Source: CAVWUA01 sp963758025 | GTDB taxonomy: Bacteria; Planctomycetota; Planctomycetia; Isosphaerales; Isosphaeraceae | DNA length: 64,000 bases | Assembly (NCBI GenBank): GCA_963758025.1 | Contig: CAVWUA010000012.1 | Coordinates: 62,001-126,000, forward strand | Direction: 5' to 3' | In this document: positions 52,889 through 63,163 of the stretch, in pieces | Position numbering within the stretch: position 1 is the stretch's first letter | Layout of the letters: each line of letters opens with the position of its first letter | The notes under the pieces: generated by a model | What the model was told of the DNA's origin: nothing | The model's input: the letters and a program-made list of their open reading frames with translations, nothing else | Databases searched by the model: none | Translations under genes and position numbers: made by a program

Positions 52889-53214
52889 GCGCGGTTCAAC
52901 TCCTGTGGATTGATGGGATGGTTCTCGACGTGCCCGCCGTGTGCGGGTCCTCCATCGGGCAGGATAAACCCACGTGCTCCCCGGGTCCAGCGTCCATCGC
53001 CGGTCCGACGAGCGGGCGGCCACGCTATATCCGGCACAATCCCACTGTTTGGCACGAGGTGTGCAATATAGGCCTACCGCGACAAGGGGAGACGATCGTT
53101 CACACAAACGTTTCTTCTCTGCCTTGAACCTTGATACAACTCCACGACATATAGCAACGTGCCGGAACGTGCCGCGAGGCGAATCTGGTGCGATGACTCC
53201 AGGTGAGGAACATC

Positions 53215-54157
53215 ATGAAGGACAAGCGCCGCAAACTGTCGAAAGTCCTGAGCAACAGTGTGGAACGACTGGATGAACGCGTCGTTCCGGTCGTGTTTAC
53301 GACATCGCCGACCGGCGTCTTGACGACCGGGCCATTCATTCCGGGTGTCAACCAGATCACTCAGGGGCCGATCGGGACGAATACCGCGATCCTGGACAAC
53401 TCGTTTCTGGGTACGGGCGGCGTCAACTCCGGCCTGACTCAGAACCTTGGCCTGAGCACGAACCTGACGAACTTCCGCTTCAACGGCGTTGGTGCGAACC
53501 CTTTCAGTACCGGGGTCAATAACCTCGGCGTGGTGCCCGGTAATTTCGGTGGAATTACCGGAGTTGGTCGAACCTTCGGTTTGAACACCGCCAGCACGGT
53601 CGGCAACTTCGGCTTCGGTGGAATCAATGGGCTTGGTCGCACCTTCGGCTTGAACACCGCCAGCACGGTCGGCAACTTCGGCGCGCACGGTCGGCAACTT
53701 CGGTGTCGGTCAGAACTTCGGCCTCAATGGGGTCGGCGGTGTGAATAACCTTGGTGTTAACAGCGCCCTCTCGGGCTTTGGCGTTACCAGGCCGTTCGGT
53801 CTGGGCACGACCAGTAATCTGTTCGTCAACCGGGGCTTGGGCCTGGGCTTTGCCGGGCAGAATACGAATCTTGGCGTCAACCCAACCGTGAACACCCTCT
53901 TCAGCACGCGGTCAATCTCGGCCTTGCCGTTCAACACCGGGCAGAACGTCAATCTCCGGTCGCCGTTCAGCGCGACGCCGCTGGCCGCCTCGCCGCGGAT
54001 CAATCCGGCGGGTTCGAACGGATTCGGCTTCCAGCCCAGTTCGATCTTCAGTGCGACGCCTCTGGCAGCCGCTCCCCGGCGGAACCCGTTGGGCAGCTTC
54101 GGTACCATTTTCGGTGGCGGTGGTCTGGGACTTGGCGGTGGCTCGCTCCTGTTCTGA
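53215..54157 (+). CDS. Gly/Asn/Phe-repeat protein, exported type (frameshift in repeat)
   Basis: The frame starts at ATG 53215 (GAGG upstream). The N-terminus (basic KDKRRKLSKVLSN, then VERLDERVVPVVF) resembles the LE-ER-type export or anchoring motif seen at the front of many planctomycete surface proteins. The body is a low-complexity repeat of NFG/NLG/GVG words, for example RTFGLNTASTVGNFG twice. The frame breaks near 53684 inside the repeat and resumes as VGNFGVGQNFGLNGVGG. The Ala/Pro C-terminus is repetitive too (FSATPLAASPRINPAG). About 314 residues if repaired. No enzymatic domain is seen; it is likely a surface or matrix protein. A hairpin follows. Confidence 0.65.
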
Positions 54158-54241
54158 GTGCTTGCTCGCTCCGGATACACGACAATCCATCCTTCGAGGC
54201 GCGGAGCCGGGCATTGGCCCCGAGACTCCGCCCTCAAACCG

Positions 54242-54268
54242 ACGGCCAGGGTTCTCCACCCTGGCCGT
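54242..54268 (+). terminator. hairpin after repeat-protein gene
   Basis: ACGGCCAGGGT pairs with ACCCTGGCCGT over a 5-base loop, 85 bases past the stop. It lacks a T-tract, so its role as a terminator is moderate. Confidence 0.5.
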
Positions 54269-54432
54269 TCGTGCGCGCCGACAGTTTCTGGATAATCCCG
54301 AAGAGCGGTCTTGGTCCTCATTGACTCCCGCGTGATCGGGCCTTAGCCTGATTGGTTGAGGCCGCCCGACGGGAACGGCCCCGCTGTTTTTCCTCCGTCG
54401 TCGTGCACGCATCCACAAAGGAGTTGGCTTCC

Positions 54433-55455
54433 ATGGCAGAGACCTGTCCACAGCCGGGCTCAAATCCTCAGGCTGGCGTCTCGCGCCGCGAGTTCGTCAA
54501 GACCGTCGGCGCGGCCGCCGCCGTCGCGGCCGTTCCCTTCATCGGCGCGCGTCACGTCCTGGCCGCCGCCGCTCAGACCGGCCCGACGCCGTCGGCCCCG
54601 GCCGAGACGGCCGTCGCCCGCTTCTTCAAGACCCTCAAGGACGATCAGCGCAAGCAGATCTGCTTTCCGTTCGACCACCCGCTACGCTCGAGGGTCCAGA
54701 ACAACTGGGCGATCGTCAAGCCGACCATCGCCGACATGAGCAAGGAACAGCAGGCCCTCTGCAAGGAGATCTTCAAGAACCTCTGCTCCGAGGAAGGTTA
54801 CGAGCGGTTCCAGCGCCAGATGGAGGAGGACTACGGCGGGTTCGATAATTACCACGTCGCCGTCTTCGGCGAACCGGGCACCGACCAGCCGTTCGAGTGG
54901 GTCCTGACCGGCCGGCACAACACGATGCGCGCCGACGGCAACAGCGTCGAAGGCGTCGCGTTCGGCGGCCCGATCTTCTACGGCCACGCCTCGCGACAGC
55001 TTCAACGAGGACGCCAAGCACACCGACAACGTCTGGTGGTATCAGGGCCAGCAGGCCAACAAGATCTTCAAGACGCTCGACGACAAGCAGCAGGCCAGGG
55101 CCCTCGTCGAGAAGGCCGACCCGGACGCTCCCCGCTCGATCGAGCTGAAGGGCCAGGGGCTCGGCGAGCAGGGCATCGCCGTCTCCGAGCTCGACGGCCA
55201 GCAGAAGGAGATGGTTCAGAAGCTGCTCGACGACATGCTCTCGCCCGTTCCGCGCGCTGCGACGCCGCCGAGGTCCGCGAGTGCCTCGACGAAGCCGGCG
55301 GCATCGACAAGCTCCGCCTGACCTACTTCAAGGAAGGGGACATCGGCGACGACGGCACGTGGGACATGTGGAAGGTGGAAGGCCCCGCCTTCTCCTGGTA
55401 CTTCCACGGCTCGCCCCACGTCCACACCTGGCTGAACGTCGCCCGCAAGGCGTGA
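54433..55455 (+). CDS. DUF3500 domain protein with Tat signal (two frameshifts)
   Basis: About 341 residues. ATG 54433 starts a twin-arginine signal (SRREFVKTVGAAAAVAAVPF), so it is exported folded through the Tat system. The DUF3500 domain starts ARFFKTLKDDQRKQICFPFD, continues EWVLTGRHNTMRADGNSVEG, and ends SWYFHGSPHVHTWLNVARKA. The conserved His residues in the last stretch could bind metal. The frame breaks near 54990 and again near 55250; the middle part lies in a second frame (DNVWWYQGQQANKIFKTL). All pieces are present. The function of DUF3500 is unknown. A very strong hairpin follows. Confidence 0.82.
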   Translation: MAETCPQPGSNPQAGVSRREFVKTVGAAAAVAAVPFIGARHVLAAAAQTGPTPSAPAETAVARFFKTLKDDQRKQICFPFDHPLRSRVQNNWAIVKPTIADMSKEQQALCKEIFKNLCSEEGYERFQRQMEEDYGGFDNYHVAVFGEPGTDQPFEWVLTGRHNTMRADGNSVEGVAFGGPIFYGHASRQLQRGRQAHRQRLVVSGPAGQQDLQDARRQAAGQGPRREGRPGRSPLDRAEGPGARRAGHRRLRARRPAEGDGSEAARRHALARSARCDAAEVRECLDEAGGIDKLRLTYFKEGDIGDDGTWDMWKVEGPAFSWYFHGSPHVHTWLNVARKA

Positions 55456-55500
55456 GCCGGTTCCCGGACCAAGAGCCAGCCCCTCCGTTCTCGTTCAACA

Positions 55501-55544
55501 CCGATGCCGCGGCCTCGACACTCGCGTCGAGGCCGCGGCATCGG
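55501..55544 (+). terminator. strong hairpin terminator after DUF3500 gene
   Basis: Perfect 19-base arms (CCGATGCCGCGGCCTCGAC with its inverse) and a 6-base loop, then CGTTTT. Confidence 0.85.
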
Positions 55545-55665
55545 CGTTTTCCGTCCACCCCCGTGCCTCCGGACGCTTGGCACATTCCTTGCTGCCCTTT
55601 GGATTCTCAAGAGAATCGCACGTGGTGCGCTTGGCCTTTGTCTGACAAGCCAACGGAGGTGAATC

Positions 55666-55989
55666 ATGGCCTCGAAGTCTCATACCGACCACGAAACCAA
55701 GATGACGACGGATCACGACACGATCCGCAAGTGGGCCGAGGCCCGTCAGGGCCGCCCCGCGACGGTCATCGGGACCAAGGAGAAGGGGGAAGAGGCGGGG
55801 ATTCTCCGGATCGATTTCCCCGGCTTCAGCGATACTGACACGCTCCGGGAAATTACCTGGGAAGACTTCTTTGACAAGTTCGACAAGGAAAAGCTCGTCT
55901 TCCTCTATCAGGAAGAAACCTCCGAGGGCGAGACGAGCACCTTCGGTAAGTTCGTCAGCAAGGAGACGGCCGAGCAGTCTCGGAGCTAA
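55666..55989 (+). CDS. conserved small acidic protein
   Basis: 107 residues; ATG 55666 has GGAGGTG upstream. There is no signal peptide or membrane helix. The central stretch (AEARQGRPATVIGTKEKGEE, then GILRIDFPGFSDTDTLREIT, WEDFFDKFDKEKLVFLYQEE) looks compact and globular. I recognise this as a small conserved soluble protein common in planctomycetes and other bacteria, sometimes labelled as a branching-enzyme-like protein without support. The function is unknown. A bidirectional hairpin follows. Confidence 0.7.
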   Translation: MASKSHTDHETKMTTDHDTIRKWAEARQGRPATVIGTKEKGEEAGILRIDFPGFSDTDTLREITWEDFFDKFDKEKLVFLYQEETSEGETSTFGKFVSKETAEQSRS

Positions 55990-56045
55990 AAAGTAAAAAG
56001 AATCTTACCCGAGATGCGCATTCGGAAAGAGAGTCGGGTGCAACG

Positions 56046-56081
56046 GTGAGGGGGTTTCCGAGATCTCGGAAACCCCCTCAC
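56046..56081. terminator. bidirectional hairpin terminator
   Basis: A perfect 18-base palindrome (GTGAGGGGGTTTCCGAGA with its inverse) lies between two convergent stops (55989 and 56111), with TGTTTTCG on the plus-strand side. Confidence 0.8.
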
Positions 56082-56110
56082 TGTTTTCGATGGAGGCGTG
56101 CTCCTGGACC

Positions 56111-59100
56111 TCAGCGCCGGGAACGTGGAGCCAGGGGCGGAGGAGGCAGGATGCGGACCTCGTTGTTCTGGGCATCAAAGCAGTCGATCTGAAGGTATTC
56201 GGCCGGAGCGTCCTCCTCGTGCCGGATGTGGATGGTCAGCTTCGCCTCGTTCTCGATCCGGGCGATCTCCGGACGTTTGCGGTTGTTCAGGAACGTGGCG
56301 ACGGCCGGGCTGACGCAGACGTTCATCCGGCGGACATCCCCCCGGTGCGCGGCCAGGGCCAGCAGGCGCATGACGTCGATTGACATGCTCTCGACGCTCT
56401 TGACCACGCCGGCTCCGGTGCAGTTGGGGCAATCCTCGTACACGGAGCGCTTCAGGCTGGGCCGGATGCGCTGGCGGGTCATCTCGATCAGGCCGAACTG
56501 GCTCATGCGGAGGATCTTGGTGCGTGCCCGATCGCGCTTCACAGCCTCGCGCAGGGCACGTTCAACGCCCCGGCGGTCGCGCTCGTCGCGCATGTCGATG
56601 AAGTCGTTGACGATCACGCCACCGAGGTCGCGCAGACGCAGTTGTCGGGCAATCTCGCGGGCCGCGCGGAGGTTCATCTCGTAGGCCGTGCGCTCGGCGT
56701 CGTTCTCGACGCGGAAGTTGCCCGAGTTGACGTCGATGGCGACCAGGGCCTCGGTCTGATCGATCACGATCGAACCGCCTTCGGGCAAATCCACCCGCCG
56801 GCGCTGGATCTTGGAGATCTCCTGCTCGATTCCGTACTTGTGGAAGATCGGCGCCCGATCGTCGTAGAACTTCAGGCGGTTGACGAACCGGGGCATGACG
56901 ACCCGAAGGAATTCCTGGGCTCGCTCGAAGGCGTGCGGCTCGTCGATCCAGATCGTGTCGATGTCGGAGCTGACGATATCGCGGATCGTCCGCGTGATCA
57001 TGTCCGACTCTTGATAAATCGGCGCGGGGGCCTTGGCCTGCTTGATCCGCCGCAGGATGACCTTCCAGAGCCGTAGCAGATAGGCCAGGTCGCGGGCCAG
57101 CTCACGCTTGGTGCGGTCGAGGCCGGCGGTGCGGACGATGAAGCCGAGGCCGGAAGGGGGGTTCAGGTCGCGCATGATGGCGCGGAGCTTCTCCCTCTGG
57201 GCGGAATCGGCGATCTTGCGGGAGATGCCGACGCGGTTCAGGCCGGGCATCAGCACGAGATAGCGGCCGGGAATGCTGATGTAGGTCGAGAGGGTCGGCC
57301 CCTTGGTGCCGATCGACTCCTTGATGACCTGCACGAGCACCTCGTCACCCCGGCGGAAGATCTCCTGGATGGGGGCTCGGTCATGCCCCGGCCTCGGGGG
57401 CGGCCGCCAGGCTCGGTCTCGCGTTCCTCGCCGCGACGGGACCGGGCGTCACCCGGCGCACGCAGGCCCATCTCGATCTCCAGCTCGGCGATCTCCTCGA
57501 TCTCTCGACGGATTTCCTCCTCCAGTTCCGGGTCGATCTCCTCCTCGACCGCCACGGCGATCCCGCCTTCGTCGTCGATGTCCTCCGACTCGTCGCCGAA
57601 GTCGAAGTCGTCGATCACGGCGACATCCTCACCGGGGGAGGGACGGAAATCCGGGGTATCGGGGTGCGTATGCGCCTCGACATCGTCCTCCTCGTCCTCC
57701 TCGTCCCAATCCGCCTCGCGGTCTCTCGGCTCCGTGTCCGTCGGCCGATCGGTCCGATCCCGGCGCCGTCCCCGGCGCCGCCGTCGTCGGCGCGGCGACT
57801 CCTCGGTACGGGCCGGTTTGGCTTCGCCTTTGGTCTCGGGTTCCGTCTCGGTCTCTGTCTCGGTCTCCGTCTCCGGCTCGACCTCAGGCTCCGGCTCGGC
57901 GACGCCCCAACCGAAGGACCGGGGGCCTTCGGGCTCGGGAACCTCGCGGCTCCGCTCGCGACGCGGGACGTAACCCGGCTCGCCGGCCTTGGCGCGGGTC
58001 TCGGTCTCCGCCGCTCGTTCGCGAGAACGTTCCGACGACCTGGCCCGCGGGGCGGTGGGCCGTTCAGCCTCGACCTCGCGTTGAGGCTCGGGCTCTCGTT
58101 CCCGGTCGGGCGCACGCTCGGCGACGACGCGAGGCTGTTCCTCCTCCTCGTCCGCCGCGTGCCTTGGCCGGGTGGGCAACTCGCGGGGGGGCAAGGGTTC
58201 GCGGTCGCCACCACGGGAGCGGATAGCGGCCCGGCCACCCCGGCGCTTCGGCTGCGACTCCGGTTCCGGCTGGTCCTCGGCCTCGAATTCGACCGGCGTC
58301 TCGCGCAACTCCGGTTCGGGCGTCGGTTCCGGCTCGGGCGCCGCCTTGGCGGCGCGACCGCGACCGCGACGCGGGCGCTTCGGCTCGGGGCGGGCTTCCG
58401 GCTCCGGCTCGGGGGGCGTCTCTTGCGCGAGTTCCGGCTCGGGCGCGGTCTCCTTCTTCCGGGACGCGGTACGCGCTCTCTGGGTCCGGCTGGGAGGCAG
58501 GAACTCCTCGACCGGGTCGGCGGGAGCCGGAGTCCGGGCCGCCGCAGGGCGGGCGACGCGACCGCGAGGCTCCTCCGGTTCGGGCGTCGGCTCCGGCTCG
58601 GCCCGACGGGAGCCGCGCCGCGGCGCCGGCTCCTCCGGCTCGGCCCGACGCGCCTCCACCGGCTCACGCTCCTTTTCCTTCTCCTTCTCTTTCTCCTTGA
58701 CGGTGGGCGTTGGCTGGGGCGCGGACGGTTCGGCGCCGAGCAGGTCTTCAAGGAGGCCCTCGCCGAAGCGGCGTTCGGAGCGATCGCGGCGCCCCTTCTC
58801 CGAGCGTTCGGGCCGATCTCCGTTGCGCTCGCGGGGGGAACGGTCCCGGTTGCGGTCGCCGCGACGCGGAGGACGGCCCCCCTCGCCGCGCGATCCGGAA
58901 CGCGGTTCGCGGCGAGGGTCACGACCCCGGTCGCGGGCCCCCATTTCGGAGTCCTCGGACAGCAACCGACGGTAATACTGCGGCTCGACGTCGGAGACGT
59001 GCAGGAAGCCGTTGCGGCCGACGGAAAAATCGACGAAGGCGGCCTGGATCGACGGTTCCAGGTTCACGATCTTGCCGAGATAAATATTCCCCGTATAGCT

Positions 59101-59208
59101 CTCGTGGCTCGTGCGCTCGACATACAGCTCCTCCAGAATGCCATCCTCAACGACGGCGATCCGGCTCTCCTCGGGCTGGAGCACATTGATCAGCATTTCT
59201 TTCTTCAT
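56111..59208 (-). CDS. rne: ribonuclease E/G with a large insert in the S1 domain (one frameshift)
   Basis: About 1,030 residues. ATG 59208 starts MLINVLQPEESRIAVVEDG and the first S1 strands (AAFVDFSVGRNGFLHVSD). Then about 530 residues of Arg/Glu/Pro-rich, disordered sequence (KEKEKEKEKE and TETETETETE tracts) interrupt the domain. After the break near 57386 the S1 domain resumes at IQEIFRRGDEVLVQVIKES, followed by the RNase-H-like and catalytic parts: DVNSGNFR (metal Asp) and GGVIVNDFIDMRDERDR. The Zn-link Cys pair is CPNC. The long C-terminal scaffold found in E. coli RNase E is absent; the disordered block sits inside S1 instead. The enzyme cuts single-stranded RNA in rRNA/mRNA processing. 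Confidence 0.88.
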
Positions 59209-59296
59209 TCGGCTATCTTTCTTGATGTCTTGTGATCCATCGTGATCGGGGTCTGTGATCCGGCCGGGGCCACTCCAATCGAGGGCCAGGGGCCGG

Positions 59297-59992
59297 TCAT
59301 TCCTTGTGGTGAATGGGTTGGTTTCCGGCTCCGGGGCTCCGGGGTCGGTCCGCATCGGCGTCGGCCAGCTCGACATCGGTTCGAGACAGGACCGCACCCT
59401 GTTCCAGCAGGTCGCGGAGGCCCAGGGCGTCAACAATCTCTTCAGGACGGGCCGAGCCCTGGGGGGTGATGCGCAGGCGGAACCGGAGCGTCCCGGTCGG
59501 GTCGATCTCGGCCCCGAGCACGAAGGGCCTCAGGTCCAGCTCGACGAGGCGATCCGGGCGATGTCGGGTATAGGGAACGTGCTCCCGCTGGAGCAGGGCA
59601 TCGAGCGCGTGACGGGCGTCCGCGATGCGCTCGGGTGGGACAGTCAAGGCATACTGCGCGGCCTCGACCCTCGGGGCACGCCCCGGGCCGACGGCTTCGG
59701 CCTCCAGGAAGTCGAAACCGGGGGGAGCCGTCGCGGCCAGGCGCCGGAGCACCTCGGCCGGTTCCATCGGCTCGTCCAGCTCCAGTTCCAGCACCTCGCG
59801 CCGGCCCTCGATGCCCAGACCCAGAGCCAGGGCGAAGACGACCTTGGGACGCGGGTTGAACCCCTGACTCTTGGCCACGGGAACCTCCGCGCGGCGCAGC
59901 GTCCGCTCCAGGCAGCGCATCAGGTCGTGATGGCTGACCAGGCGGAGGTCGCCGCGCTTGGCGAAACGGAGGCGCACCTTGTTGGCGGTCAT
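59297..59992 (-). CDS. TIGR03936 family protein (DUF2344), RNase E/G partner
   Basis: 231 residues from ATG 59992. The N-terminus reads KVRLRFAKRGDLRLVSHHDL, typical for the DUF2344/TIGR03936 family, which is often fused or adjacent to a radical-SAM protein and commonly lies next to rne/rng. The rest of the family signature is FNPRPKVVFALALGLGIEGRREVLEL. Only this domain is present; no radical SAM CxxxCxxC motif is seen. The RNase gene starts 88 bases downstream, so they are probably co-transcribed. The biochemical role is unknown, perhaps in RNA modification or maturation. Confidence 0.85.
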   Translation of the reverse strand: MTANKVRLRFAKRGDLRLVSHHDLMRCLERTLRRAEVPVAKSQGFNPRPKVVFALALGLGIEGRREVLELELDEPMEPAEVLRRLAATAPPGFDFLEAEAVGPGRAPRVEAAQYALTVPPERIADARHALDALLQREHVPYTRHRPDRLVELDLRPFVLGAEIDPTGTLRFRLRITPQGSARPEEIVDALGLRDLLEQGAVLSRTDVELADADADRPRSPGAGNQPIHHKE

Positions 59993-60260
59993 GGGGTTAC
60001 AGACCACGGCAGTCGATTGCAAAAGCGGCGTCCCCGACTCGTCTTGTCGGGCGGCGCCGGCCCTCGGGCGCGGCCTGCAAGGAATTCTGTTCGCGGCCTG
60101 CGCGGGGCGTCCTTGGGGATGTCTTCGTTCAATCGTTTCCGCACAATGCGGCCCGAGACCTCAAATTGTCTGAGATGGCTGGGCCGCCGGTTCATTGTTC
60201 CTTCGGGCTTTTCGGTTCTTGGTTTCGTTCGGAATCGGGATCAATCGGTGTTCGGGTGAT

Positions 60261-62201
60261 TCAAGGGCCGGGTGATCCGGCGACCTCCGGGCCGTTGGGT
60301 TCGTCCTCGGCAGACAGCGGGACGTCGGGAATGATGCGGTGCAGGGCTTCCTGGAGGATCTCGGTGACCGCTCCGGCGGTATCCTGCTTCAGCGCATCGG
60401 CGGCGACGGCGCGCGCCTGCTCCAGGTCGATCGCGCGGATGATCCGCTTGATCTCGGGCAACTGGTGCGGCGGCATGCTCAACTGGCGCAGGCCCAGGCC
60501 CAGCAGGAGCATCGTGTACAAAGGTTCGCCGCCCATCGACCCACAGACGGTGACCTCGACCCCTTGCGACTCGGCCGCGGCGACCACCATGGCGATCATC
60601 CGCAGGACGGCCGGGTCGGCGGCATTGTACAGGTCGGCCACGGTCTCGTCGGTCCGGTCCACGGCCAGGGCATACTGGATCAGGTCGTTCGTTCCGATCG
60701 AGAAGAAATCCACCTCCTTTACCAGTTGGTCGGCGATCATGACGGCGGCCGGCACCTCGATCATCGCGCCGATGGGCAAATCGGCGCGGACGGCGTAACC
60801 CTCGGCCAGAAGGGTCTGGGTCACATCCTCGACAATGGCGCGGGCCTTCCGAAGTTCGCCCAGGGTGGAGATCAGCGGGAACATGACCCGCACGTCCCCC
60901 AGGGCGCTGGCGCGCAGGATGGCGCGGAGCTGGGTGCGGAACAGCGACGGGTCGCGCAGGGAGAGCCGGATACTGCGCAGGCTCAGGAACGGGTTCCGCG
61001 CGGCGAAGCCGTCTCCCTGGTAGCTGACGAGCTTCTCGGCGCCGAGGTCCAGCGTGCGGATCGTCACCGGGCGGTCGGGCAACGACCGGACGACGGCCCG
61101 GTAGGCGGCGAATTGCTCCTGCTCGGTCGGCGGGCGATCGCTGTTGAGGTAGAGGAACTCGGTGCGGTACAGCCCGATGCCGTCGGCCCCCCGGTCGCGG
61201 CAGGCGGCGACCTCGCCGGGGAACTCGATGTTGCCCAGCAGTTTGATGCGGGTGCCGTCACGGGTCACGGCGGGCAGGTCGGCCAGCTCGGCCAGGCCGG
61301 CGAACCGGGCGGCGCGGAGGGCGGCCTGCTTGCGGTAGCGCCGCAGGGTTGCGGCGTCGGGGTCGAGGACGACCAGTCCTTCGTCGCCGTCGATGATGAC
61401 CATGCGGCTGCCCCGGGCCTGCTCCAGGAACCGGCCGAGGGCGACGACGGCCGGGATCTCCAGGGCGGCGGCGACGATCGCCGTGTGGCTGGTGCGTCCG
61501 CCGGCCTCGGTGGCGAAGCCAAGGACCTGCGACGGGTCCAGCCCGGCTGTCTGGCTGGGCGTCAGATCGTGCGAGAGGACCAGGCAGGGCTCCTGGACCT
61601 CGCTCAGGGTGGCCGTCGGCTGGTTTCCGGCGAGCTGGTCGAGGATGCGTTGCTGGATGTCGCGCACGTCGGCGGCGCGGGCGGCCAGGTGGCTGTCGGC
61701 CAGCCCTTCCAGCAGGGCGGCGTAGCCGTCGAGGACCTCGCAGACGGCGTGCTCGGCGGCGACGTGCTCGCGGTCGATCCGGGAGCGGGCGTCGCGTCGG
61801 AGGCTCGGATCGGCGATCATCCGGGCGTGGGCGGCGAGGATATCGGCGTACTGAGGGCCGAGCCGCTTGCGGGCGTCGTTGACAGCGGCCTCGGCCTCGG
61901 CCTTCGCGGCGTCCAGGCCCCGATCGAGCCGTTCCAGCTCCTCGGGGACGGTCTCCGCGGGGATGCTCCGGGGGGGCAATCGCAAGCCTCTCGGATCGGT
62001 CACCAGCGGGGGACCGATCGCGACGCCGGGGCTCACGGCGATCCCTCGCAGGGTCTGCATCGGGGGCTTGGGCTGCTTCGGAACACGCGGCACGGGGGAC
62101 TCCCAGGCGCCGTAACGGGGGATGGGCGGGCCGGATCGGAGGCTGGAAGCCTGGGGTTCAGCGGCATTTCGGCCGCTCGGCCGCACATCCCGGGATTTCA
62201 T
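60261..62201 (-). CDS. ptsI: phosphoenolpyruvate-protein phosphotransferase (enzyme I)
   Basis: About 646 residues. The ATG at 62201 overlaps the ptsH stop (TGA in ATGA), so translation is coupled; ATG 62060 (MQTLRGIAVSPGVAIG) would give a protein of more usual length. The phospho-histidine motif is GGRTSHTAIVA; GIGLYRTEFLYLN and DFFSIGTNDLIQYALAVDR are the PEP-binding C-terminal signatures; ITVCGSMGG-like sequence (VEVTVCGSMGGEP) carries the catalytic Cys. It transfers phosphate from PEP to HPr. No sugar-specific EIIB/EIIC gene is in the window. Confidence 0.93.
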   Translation of the reverse strand: MKSRDVRPSGRNAAEPQASSLRSGPPIPRYGAWESPVPRVPKQPKPPMQTLRGIAVSPGVAIGPPLVTDPRGLRLPPRSIPAETVPEELERLDRGLDAAKAEAEAAVNDARKRLGPQYADILAAHARMIADPSLRRDARSRIDREHVAAEHAVCEVLDGYAALLEGLADSHLAARAADVRDIQQRILDQLAGNQPTATLSEVQEPCLVLSHDLTPSQTAGLDPSQVLGFATEAGGRTSHTAIVAAALEIPAVVALGRFLEQARGSRMVIIDGDEGLVVLDPDAATLRRYRKQAALRAARFAGLAELADLPAVTRDGTRIKLLGNIEFPGEVAACRDRGADGIGLYRTEFLYLNSDRPPTEQEQFAAYRAVVRSLPDRPVTIRTLDLGAEKLVSYQGDGFAARNPFLSLRSIRLSLRDPSLFRTQLRAILRASALGDVRVMFPLISTLGELRKARAIVEDVTQTLLAEGYAVRADLPIGAMIEVPAAVMIADQLVKEVDFFSIGTNDLIQYALAVDRTDETVADLYNAADPAVLRMIAMVVAAAESQGVEVTVCGSMGGEPLYTMLLLGLGLRQLSMPPHQLPEIKRIIRAIDLEQARAVAADALKQDTAGAVTEILQEALHRIIPDVPLSAEDEPNGPEVAGSPGP

Positions 62202-62512
62202 GAACCGGGCTCCTGGTCCCGGCCCTCGTCGGTCTCGTAAAACTGAGCCGAAACCAGTTCGGCCAGGGCGATGACGGCCTGTTCGGCATCCGGACCATGC
62301 GCCTCCAGGACCAGTTTCGTGCCGCATTCGGCCGCTACCGACGTCAGTTCCAGGATGCTTTTGCCGTCGAAGACACGTCCATTGTACAACACCCGGACGT
62401 CGGACTGGAACTGCTCGGCGAGCTTCACGAACTTGTCGGCCGGCCTGAGGTGGAGGCCCAGGGCGTTGGTGATCTCAACCTGGCGGCGTGCGACAGAAAG
62501 GTCGTCAGTCAT
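62198..62512 (-). CDS. ptsH: phosphocarrier protein HPr
   Basis: 104 residues from ATG 62512, a little longer than usual because of a short C-terminal tail. The active His lies in NALGLHLRPADKFV (usual GLHARPA, here with Leu). The regulatory Ser region reads GKSILELTSVAA, so HPr-kinase-type phosphorylation is possible, although no hprK gene is in the window. It carries phosphate from enzyme I to EIIA proteins. Its stop overlaps the start of ptsI. Confidence 0.92.
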   Translation of the reverse strand: MTDDLSVARRQVEITNALGLHLRPADKFVKLAEQFQSDVRVLYNGRVFDGKSILELTSVAAECGTKLVLEAHGPDAEQAVIALAELVSAQFYETDEGRDQEPGS

Positions 62513-62682
62513 CGGCGACTCGGTCAACCTGGGGGCGGCGGCGGACTGCCTTGGCAAAGGACGGAACGGGCCTGCCTGTTCCGTCGGGCGCTAAGGAGTG
62601 AGATCCGAAGAGACGACGAAATGGGTCGTCGCATGCATGAACCCGTCGATTCCATATCCAGGGCAAAAGGAATAAGTGATGG

Positions 62683-63163
62683 TCAGGACGTTGTTTTTCC
62701 CTGCTGGTCCGCTTCATCCAGCAGGTCCACGACCTCTTCCCGGGTCTTGGACTGCCGCAGAAGCTTGACGAATCGCTCGTCCTTCAAGTGCCGGGAGATG
62801 TTCTCCAGGGCCCGCAGGTGGTCCCCCGGCTGGTTGGGCGGCGAGATCAGCAAGAACAGGATATCGACCGGCTCGCCATCCAGGGCGGCGAAATCCACCC
62901 CCTTGGAGGACAGGCGCGACGGTCCCGATCAGGCGATCCGCCTTCGGGTGGCGGGTGTGCGGGACGGCCACCCCCTGGCCGATGCCGGTCGAACCCAGCT
63001 CCTCCCGATTCAGGATCGCCCGCGAGACGCTCTCCAGGTCCCCCTCGGCCAGCTTCCCGGCCTGGTGCAAGCTCTGGACGATCTCGCGGATCGCCTCTTC
63101 CTTCCCGGTGGCCTGCAAGTCGACGAGGATCGCCTCGCGAACCACGAAATCCGAAAGCTTCAT
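62683..63163 (-). CDS. ptsN: PTS EIIA-Ntr-like protein (one frameshift)
   Basis: About 160 residues. Start ATG 63163 (GGAGGG upstream). EIIA fructose/Ntr fold: LQATGKEEAIREIVQSLHQ, then the phospho-His motif GIGQGVAVPHTRH. The frame breaks near 62915 (LIGTVA) and resumes with RLSSKGVDFAALDGEPVDIL and LFLLISPPNQPGDHLRAL. Both halves match PtsN. It accepts phosphate from HPr and in other bacteria regulates potassium transport, nitrogen and stress responses instead of moving sugar. It is 170 bases upstream of ptsH and downstream of hpf. Confidence 0.88.

Noticed and set aside
57303..59235. Long plus-strand open frames of 300-520 residues opposite rne
   Set aside because: Low-complexity Arg/Leu/Gly composition produced by the antisense of the disordered Glu/Arg-rich insert. 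The minus strand carries the true RNase motifs.
60339..62240. A 633-residue plus-strand frame opposite ptsI
   Set aside because: Its composition is Gly/Val/Arg-biased and it matches no motif, while the opposite strand encodes a full enzyme I.
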